64,000 bases of DNA, from the NCBI GenBank assembly GCA_025999455.1, contig AP024683.1, positions 317,501 through 381,500 on the forward strand. Reading direction: 5' to 3'. How positions within the stretch are numbered: the stretch's first letter is position 1; each line of letters begins with the position of its first letter. The DNA is from Geminicoccaceae bacterium (GTDB lineage: Bacteria; Pseudomonadota; Alphaproteobacteria; Geminicoccales; Geminicoccaceae). Below the pieces are notes generated by a model. That model saw nothing but the letters and a program-made list of their open reading frames with translations, was not told the DNA's origin and searched no databases. Both the position numbers and the translations under genes were made by a program. Below, one piece after another: positions 59,174 to 64,000 of the stretch.

Positions 59174-61699
59174 ATGGTGCCGTCCGCTACCGACACGAAA
59201 CCCGCGCGCGCGACCCGTGCGGCCGAGCGCTGGCGGCTCGCCGCCGAGCGGGTCACCGCCTACCTGGCCGCCGCCGGGCTCGACCCTGCGACGGCCTCGG
59301 CGAGCGCGCGCGAGCTCGTCGAGCGGCTCGCCCGCGAGCACGAGGTCGACACGGCCGAGGAAGCGATCCGCCTCGGCCTCGAGGCGGCGCGTGGCCTCCT
59401 GGGCGGCGCGCCCGTGGCGGCCGCCGCCCGGCTCGCGCCCGATTCGCACCCGGCCTCGATCCGCCGCCAGTCGCTCGCGCCGGCGCTGCGTTGGCGGCGC
59501 GGCCGCTGGTTGCCACGCCCGGTCCTGATCCCGCGCGAGACCCGCGAGGGGGCGAGCCGGAGCGCCCGCGGCCGCGGCCCGATGCCCGGCATTGACCGGA
59601 CCGCGCGGCGGCGGCGGGCGACCTTCTTCGTCCTGATCGCCTCGACGACCGTCTGGGGCATCTGGATGCTCGCCCAGATCCTGGGCGTGAACGGTCTCTC
59701 CGCACTCGACCTCGTCCATCTCGCGGTCTTCTCGCTGTTGATGCTGTGGCTCGCGCAGTCCTTCTGGACGCTCGCCGCGGGCTTCGCGGTGTTGCTCGCG
59801 CGCTGGGCGCGCGGCGGGCCGGGCGCGCCCGCTTTGCCCGACCCGACCGACGCCGCCGGCCGGGTCGCGATCGTCATGCCGATCTACAACGAGGACACCG
59901 AGCGCGTGTTCGCGGGGCTCGCCGCCATGTGGCAGGACCTGCGGCGCGCCGCACCGGACGATCGGCGCTGCGATCTCTTCGTGCTCTCCGACACCACCGA
60001 CCCGGACATCTGGCTCGCCGAGATCGAGGCCTGGCGGGCGCTGCGGCAGCGCGTGGGCGACACCGACCGGATCTTCTACCGCCGCCGTGACCGCAACGTC
60101 GGCCGCAAGACCGGCAACATCGAGGATTTCTTGACCCGCTTCGGCGCGAACTACGCCTACATGGTCGTGCTCGACGCCGACAGCTTGATGACCGGGGCGA
60201 CCATCCTCGAGCTGATCCGCCGGATGGACGCCAACCCCGGTGTGGGCCTCATCCAAGCGCCGCCCAAGCTCGTGCGCGGCAAGACGCTCTTCGCCCGGGT
60301 CCTGCAGACCGCGGGCGAGCTCTACGGGCCGCTCTCGGCGTCGGGCCTCGCTTATTGGGCGCGCGGCGAAGGTAATTATTGGGGTCACAACGCGATCATC
60401 CGCATCCGCCCGTTCATGGAGCTGTGCGGACTGCCGGCGCTACCCGGCAAGGCCCCGCTCGGCGGGCCGATCCTCTCGCACGATTTCGTCGAGGCCGCGC
60501 TCATGCGGCGCGGCGGCTGGCAGGTCTGGATCGCCGACGATCTGGGCGGCTCCTACGAAGAACCTCCCCCCACGATCGAGGACTTCGCGGTCCGCGACCG
60601 GCGCTGGTGCCAGGGCAATCTGCAGCACGCCCGCGTCGCGATCGCCCGCCATCTCCACTGGGTCAGCCGGTTGCACCTGGCGATCGGCATCATGTCCTAC
60701 GTGACCTCGCCGCTCTGGGCGCTCTTCTTGATCCTCTCGGGCCTACAGGCTTGGGAGCTCACCCAGCGCGAGCCGATCTACTTCGCCGAGGGTTGGCCCT
60801 TCCCGATCCTACCGGTCTCGGTGGCCGACGAGGCGCTCCTCCTGCTCGCCGTCACCTTGGGGCTCCTCTTCGTCCCCAAGTTCCTGGGCCTCCTCTTGGC
60901 GCTGATCGACGCGCCGCGCCGGCGCGAGCTCGGCGGCGGGCCGCGCCTCCTCCTCTCGGCGGCGATCGAGACGCTGTTCTCGGCCCTCCTCGCCCCGGTC
61001 ATGATGGTGCTGCACACCTGGTTCGTGACCTCGATCCTCTTGGGCACCTCGATCGAGTGGAAGCCGCAGCGCCGTACAGCCGCCCAGAGCGCGTTCGGTG
61101 TGGCCGTGCGCGCCTTCCTCTGGCCCACCCTCATCGGTGTGGCGGCCGCGGTGGCCGTCTGGCACGCTGCTCCGCTCCTCTTCTGGTGGCTCTCGCCCGT
61201 GACCGCCGGTCTCGTGCTCTCCGTGCCCTTGGCGCTCTTGGGCGCGAGCCAGCGGCTCGGCGAGGCGGCCGCACGTCGGCGCCTTTTGATCGTCCGCGAG
61301 GACACGAACCCGCCGGCGGTGATGTGGGAGCTCGACGCCCACCCACTCGAAGCCGTCGTGGAGCCGCCGCTCGCCCGCTTCGTCCGCACCGTGATGGAGC
61401 CGGCGACGAACGCCCTCCACCTCCGACTCGTCCGCGCCTTCCGCACCCGTCCGCCGCTCTCGCCCGCCGAGCGGCGGCTGCTCGAGCGCAAGGCCGTCTA
61501 TCTCGGGCCGGAGGTCCTGGACGCGGCCGAGCGCCGGGCGATCCTCGAGGATCCCGAGCTCCTGGAACGGTTGCATCTCGAGGCGTGGACGCGCTGGCCG
61601 GACGAGCAGCCCACCGTGCTGAGCTATCTGCGCGCCGCCCGGCCGGCGCCCACGCCGCCGCCGAGCGAGCCCGGGCACCGGGTGGACGCCGCGGCCTGA
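59174..61699 (+). CDS. opgH: glucans biosynthesis glucosyltransferase OpgH (MdoH)
   Basis: An 841-residue membrane glucosyltransferase that polymerises the beta-1,2-linked glucan backbone from UDP-glucose. An N-terminal cytoplasmic region is followed by two membrane helices (about 150-170 and 180-206). The GT2 domain has VAIVMPIYNEDTERVF, CDLFVLSDTTDPDIWLAE, NVGRKTGNIEDFL, YMVVLDADSLM and SHDFVEAALMRRGGWQVW. The RRWCQGNLQH motif comes next, then several membrane helices. The catalytic Asp residues and the R/QxxRW-type motif are intact. I use the ATG at 59174 with GAGG seven bases upstream; a GTG three bases earlier is possible. It lies in an operon with opgG. Confidence 0.94.
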   Translation: MVPSATDTKPARATRAAERWRLAAERVTAYLAAAGLDPATASASARELVERLAREHEVDTAEEAIRLGLEAARGLLGGAPVAAAARLAPDSHPASIRRQSLAPALRWRRGRWLPRPVLIPRETREGASRSARGRGPMPGIDRTARRRRATFFVLIASTTVWGIWMLAQILGVNGLSALDLVHLAVFSLLMLWLAQSFWTLAAGFAVLLARWARGGPGAPALPDPTDAAGRVAIVMPIYNEDTERVFAGLAAMWQDLRRAAPDDRRCDLFVLSDTTDPDIWLAEIEAWRALRQRVGDTDRIFYRRRDRNVGRKTGNIEDFLTRFGANYAYMVVLDADSLMTGATILELIRRMDANPGVGLIQAPPKLVRGKTLFARVLQTAGELYGPLSASGLAYWARGEGNYWGHNAIIRIRPFMELCGLPALPGKAPLGGPILSHDFVEAALMRRGGWQVWIADDLGGSYEEPPPTIEDFAVRDRRWCQGNLQHARVAIARHLHWVSRLHLAIGIMSYVTSPLWALFLILSGLQAWELTQREPIYFAEGWPFPILPVSVADEALLLLAVTLGLLFVPKFLGLLLALIDAPRRRELGGGPRLLLSAAIETLFSALLAPVMMVLHTWFVTSILLGTSIEWKPQRRTAAQSAFGVAVRAFLWPTLIGVAAAVAVWHAAPLLFWWLSPVTAGLVLSVPLALLGASQRLGEAAARRRLLIVREDTNPPAVMWELDAHPLEAVVEPPLARFVRTVMEPATNALHLRLVRAFRTRPPLSPAERRLLERKAVYLGPEVLDAAERRAILEDPELLERLHLEAWTRWPDEQPTVLSYLRAARPAPTPPPSEPGHRVDAAA

Positions 61700-61708
61700 G
61701 AGCCGAGC

Positions 61709-63514
61709 TCAGCCGGCCGCGGCCAACCCGGTCGGCGCCGGCGGCTCGACGAAGAGTTGGGCGCGCACGAGCGCCGCGAAGGCCCCACCCTTGGCCACGA
61801 GCTCCTCGTAGGTCCCCTGCTCGACGAGCCGGCCGCGGTCGAGCACGACGACGAGATCGACGTTGCGGATGGTCGAGAGCCGGTGGGCGATGATGAAGAC
61901 GGTCCGGCCCCGCATGACCGCCTCGAGCGCCTCCTGCAGGCGCGCCTCGGTCCGCGCGTCGAGCGCCGAAGTCGCCTCGTCCATGAGCAGGATGGGCGGA
62001 TCCTTGAGGATCGCCCGGGCGATCGCGAGCCGCTGGCGCTCGCCCCCCGAAAGCCGCGCCCCCCGCTCACCCAGGAGCGTGTCGTAGCCCTCGGGCAGGG
62101 CCGCGATGAACTCGTGCGCCTGGGCGAGCCTGGCCGCCCGCTCGAGCTCCTCGTTCGTGGCGTCCGGCTTGCCGATCCGCAGATTGTCGGCGATCGATCG
62201 CTGGAAGAGCGTGGCGTGCTGGAAGACCACGCCGATGTTCCGGCGCAAGGAGTCGAGCGTGACGTCGCGGATGTCGTGGCCGTCGATCAGGATCCGCCCG
62301 GCATCCGGATCGTAGAGGCGCAGCAGCAGCGCCAAGGCCGTGCTCTTGCCCGAGCCCGAATGGCCCACGATCGCGACCCGCGTGCCCGCCGGGACGTCGA
62401 GCGTGAGGTCGTGGAGGGCCGGCTTGCCCGGCCGGTAGCCGAAGGTGACCCCCTCGAAGCGCACCGCACCGCGGACCACGCCGAGATCGACCGCACCGGG
62501 CCGGTCGCGCACCGTCGCCACCGTGTCGAGGACGGCGAAGAACTCGTCGAGGGCGGGCTTCTGGAAGAACAGGGCGCGGGCGAAGCCGAGCACCGATTCG
62601 AGCTTGCCGATCAGGAGTGTCGCGAAGCCCATGAAGGTCACGACTTCGCCCACGCTCGTGAGGCCTTCGCGCACGAGCACGGCGCCGAGCGCGAACATGG
62701 CGAGGGTGGCGACGGTCGAGGCCGCGCGGGTGAGCACGGTCAGAAGTGCCCACCAGCCGAGCACCGGGAACTGGGCGCCCAGGAGCCGACGGGTGAGGTC
62801 CTGGAGGGCGCGGACCTCGGCACCGAGGCGGACGAAGCTCTGGATCAAGACGACGTTGCCGAGCGCGTCGCCGGCCCGCTGGGCGAGGTCGGAATGATGG
62901 CTCTCGACCTCCCATTGCATGGTGTGGGTCTTGTGGATGACGAGCCCGGTGACGACCGCGAACAGGAGCACGAGGGCGATCAGGAGGAGCGCCAGACGCC
63001 AATTGAGCAACAGCGTCGCCGGCAGGAGCACGAGGAGCGAGACCAGGCTCGCCAGATGCTCGCGGAAGAAGCCGAGCCAGACCGCGAAGAGATGGTCCGC
63101 ACCGGTCAACATGATCTTCAAGAGCCGGGCCGAGTGGGTCGCGTCGTGGAAGGCCGGCGGCAGCTGGAGGACGTGCTCGAAGAAGGCGGACAGCGCGCCG
63201 AGCCGGCGGCGATGGGCGAGCCGGTCGGCCTGCCAGGCGACCAGGATCGAAAGCCCGATGCCGCCGAGCCCGACGATCGCCCAGAGGACGAGGATGGTGG
63301 TCGTCCCGCCCAAGGGTCCCTCGCCCGGCGGCGCGGCACCGGTCAGGAGGTCGACCACCCGGCCGAACAGCATGGGTTCGACGAAGGCGATCGCCGCGAC
63401 GACGAGGTTGGCGAGCGAGACGGCGATCACCACGCCGCGGTCCGGGCGCAACAGGCCGATCACGCGCCCGTAGAGGGCCGCGAAGCCGAGCAGGGTCGAG
63501 GGCGGACGGCTCAA
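61709..63514 (-). CDS. ndvA: NdvA-type glucan ABC exporter (fused permease-ATPase)
   Basis: A 601-residue half-transporter. Residues about 20-310 hold six membrane helices (ABC_membrane). The ATPase domain from about residue 345 has Walker [10 protein letters not shown], the signature [16 protein letters not shown], Walker [13 protein letters not shown] and the H-loop FIIAHRLS. The N-terminal [46 protein letters not shown] and [10 protein letters not shown]-like [12 protein letters not shown] segments match NdvA/ChvA/ExsA, exporters of cyclic beta-1,2-glucan. Its location, convergent with opgGH by nine bases, supports a role in periplasmic glucan export. The start is a TTG at 63514, since no ATG or GTG lies near the expected N-terminus. 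Confidence 0.87.
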   Translation of the reverse strand: MSRPPSTLLGFAALYGRVIGLLRPDRGVVIAVSLANLVVAAIAFVEPMLFGRVVDLLTGAAPPGEGPLGGTTTILVLWAIVGLGGIGLSILVAWQADRLAHRRRLGALSAFFEHVLQLPPAFHDATHSARLLKIMLTGADHLFAVWLGFFREHLASLVSLLVLLPATLLLNWRLALLLIALVLLFAVVTGLVIHKTHTMQWEVESHHSDLAQRAGDALGNVVLIQSFVRLGAEVRALQDLTRRLLGAQFPVLGWWALLTVLTRAASTVATLAMFALGAVLVREGLTSVGEVVTFMGFATLLIGKLESVLGFARALFFQKPALDEFFAVLDTVATVRDRPGAVDLGVVRGAVRFEGVTFGYRPGKPALHDLTLDVPAGTRVAIVGHSGSGKSTALALLLRLYDPDAGRILIDGHDIRDVTLDSLRRNIGVVFQHATLFQRSIADNLRIGKPDATNEELERAARLAQAHEFIAALPEGYDTLLGERGARLSGGERQRLAIARAILKDPPILLMDEATSALDARTEARLQEALEAVMRGRTVFIIAHRLSTIRNVDLVVVLDRGRLVEQGTYEELVAKGGAFAALVRAQLFVEPPAPTGLAAAG

Positions 63515-63612
63515 GGCCGGCGCGGCTCCGAACGGTACGTTGCGTGGGCGAGACCTACCGCCGCGGCCGCGGGTCGCCTAGGGTGGCGCGGATCTCGGGA
63601 GGAGGCTTCGAG

Positions 63613-64000
63613 ATGGACAACGACACCCTCGATCTGCGCTCGCTCGCCCCGCGCGTCGAGCTCGGCCGGCGCAGCTTCACCCAGGCCTTCGCGATGACCG
63701 GGCTCGCCACCGGCTTCGCCCTCGCCGTGCAGCCGATCGCGGCCCAGACCATGATCACGACCGACACCCAAGGGCTCGACGCAGGGGAGGTGAAGATCCC
63801 GGTGGCCGACGGGACGATCCCGGCCTATCGGGCGATGCCCGCTTCGGGTGGCCCGTTCGCGACGATCCTCGTCGTCTCCGAGATCTTCGGCGTGCACGAG
63901 CACATCAAGGACGTCTGCCGGCGGTTCGCCAAGGCCGGCTATCTGGCGGTCGCCCCGGAACTCTTCGCCCGCCAAGGCGATCCTTCGAAATACACCGACA
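63613..64000 (+). CDS. dienelactone hydrolase family protein, N-terminal part (runs off the window)
   Basis: From the ATG at 63613, with a GGAGGAGG ribosome site, the frame is open to the window end (129 residues). The start [22 protein letters not shown] is followed by [19 protein letters not shown], a Tat-like or Sec signal with twin Arg. The mature part [17 protein letters not shown] and [39 protein letters not shown] matches the N-terminal half of the dienelactone hydrolase family (PF01738). The active-site Cys, Asp and His would lie beyond the window. The enzyme is probably exported to the periplasm. The gene is divergent from ndvA by 98 bases. Confidence 0.85.
   Translation, partial: MDNDTLDLRSLAPRVELGRRSFTQAFAMTGLATGFALAVQPIAAQTMITTDTQGLDAGEVKIPVADGTIPAYRAMPASGGPFATILVVSEIFGVHEHIKDVCRRFAKAGYLAVAPELFARQGDPSKYTD

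Noticed and set aside
1-64000. CRISPR arrays, insertion sequences, integrases, rRNA and tRNA genes
   Set aside because: I looked for direct-repeat arrays, transposase or recombinase motifs and conserved RNA segments and found none that I could support in this window.

Overview
The window is extremely GC-rich DNA with dense, often overlapping genes. It looks like a chromosomal segment of an alphaproteobacterium, probably in or near the Rhodospirillales/Geminicoccales type of lineage. The support is the ethylmalonyl-CoA-pathway type genes (malyl-CoA thioesterase and mesaconyl-CoA hydratase), an sdhCDAB operon, a class I PHA synthase, ornithine-lipid acyltransferases (OlsB/OlsA) and an NdvA-type glucan exporter. 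The exact taxon cannot be fixed from the sequence alone.

Layout. 1-2485: the 5' end of a HerA/DUF853-like ATPase, two alpha/beta hydrolases and a small exported protein. 2689-38011: a very large type VI secretion (T6SS) island made of two convergent transcription units. The plus-strand unit (2689-11356) encodes a lipoprotein, an exported Gly-rich protein, an exported caspase-Sel1 protein, VgrG, a DUF6484 protein, a TIGR02270 HEAT-like protein and an adenylate cyclase-FHA fusion. The minus-strand unit (38011 down to 11363) encodes a transmembrane Ser/Thr kinase, an OmpA-like protein, TssA, TssB, TssC (frameshifted), Hcp, TagJ, TssE, TssF, TssG, ClpV, TagH, TssJ, TssK, TssL, TssM, TagF, a PP2C phosphatase, a DUF2169 protein, a ketoacyl-synthase-like protein without its catalytic residues, a PAAR-like DUF4150 protein with a nuclease-like tail, and a beta-propeller-like protein. 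Many of these genes overlap by GTGA, ATGA or TTGA, so they are probably translationally coupled. Every core component is present. Kinase, phosphatase, two FHA proteins and TagF point to control by threonine phosphorylation.

38064-38633: the upstream side of the T6SS unit. It contains several hairpins and a strikingly AT-rich patch in front of a small peptide gene whose product has a double-glycine type leader and a repeated GGQI(T/A)SI motif. 38914-42617: malyl-CoA thioesterase-like gene, a COG0523 (CobW-like) GTPase preceded by a near-perfect Zur box, and mesaconyl-CoA hydratase. 42692-44152: an orphan protein with a FliK-like C-terminus. 44307-47688: sdhCDAB, followed by a clear intrinsic terminator. 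47889-49522: OlsA/OlsB-like acyltransferases. 49684-53786: small membrane protein, Gfo/Idh/MocA oxidoreductase, GNAT acetyltransferase and PHA synthase. 53868-57433: proline-rich lipoprotein, fumarylacetoacetase-family enzyme, aldose 1-epimerase and a small periplasmic protein. 57623-63514: OpgG and OpgH for osmoregulated periplasmic glucans, convergent with an NdvA-type ABC exporter. 63613-end: the start of a dienelactone hydrolase-family gene.

The points most worth a second look are the GG-leader peptide in its AT-rich island, the one-base frameshift in tssC, the exported caspase and cyclase-FHA genes riding in the vgrG operon, and the DUF2169 / dead ketoacyl synthase / DUF4150 effector module.
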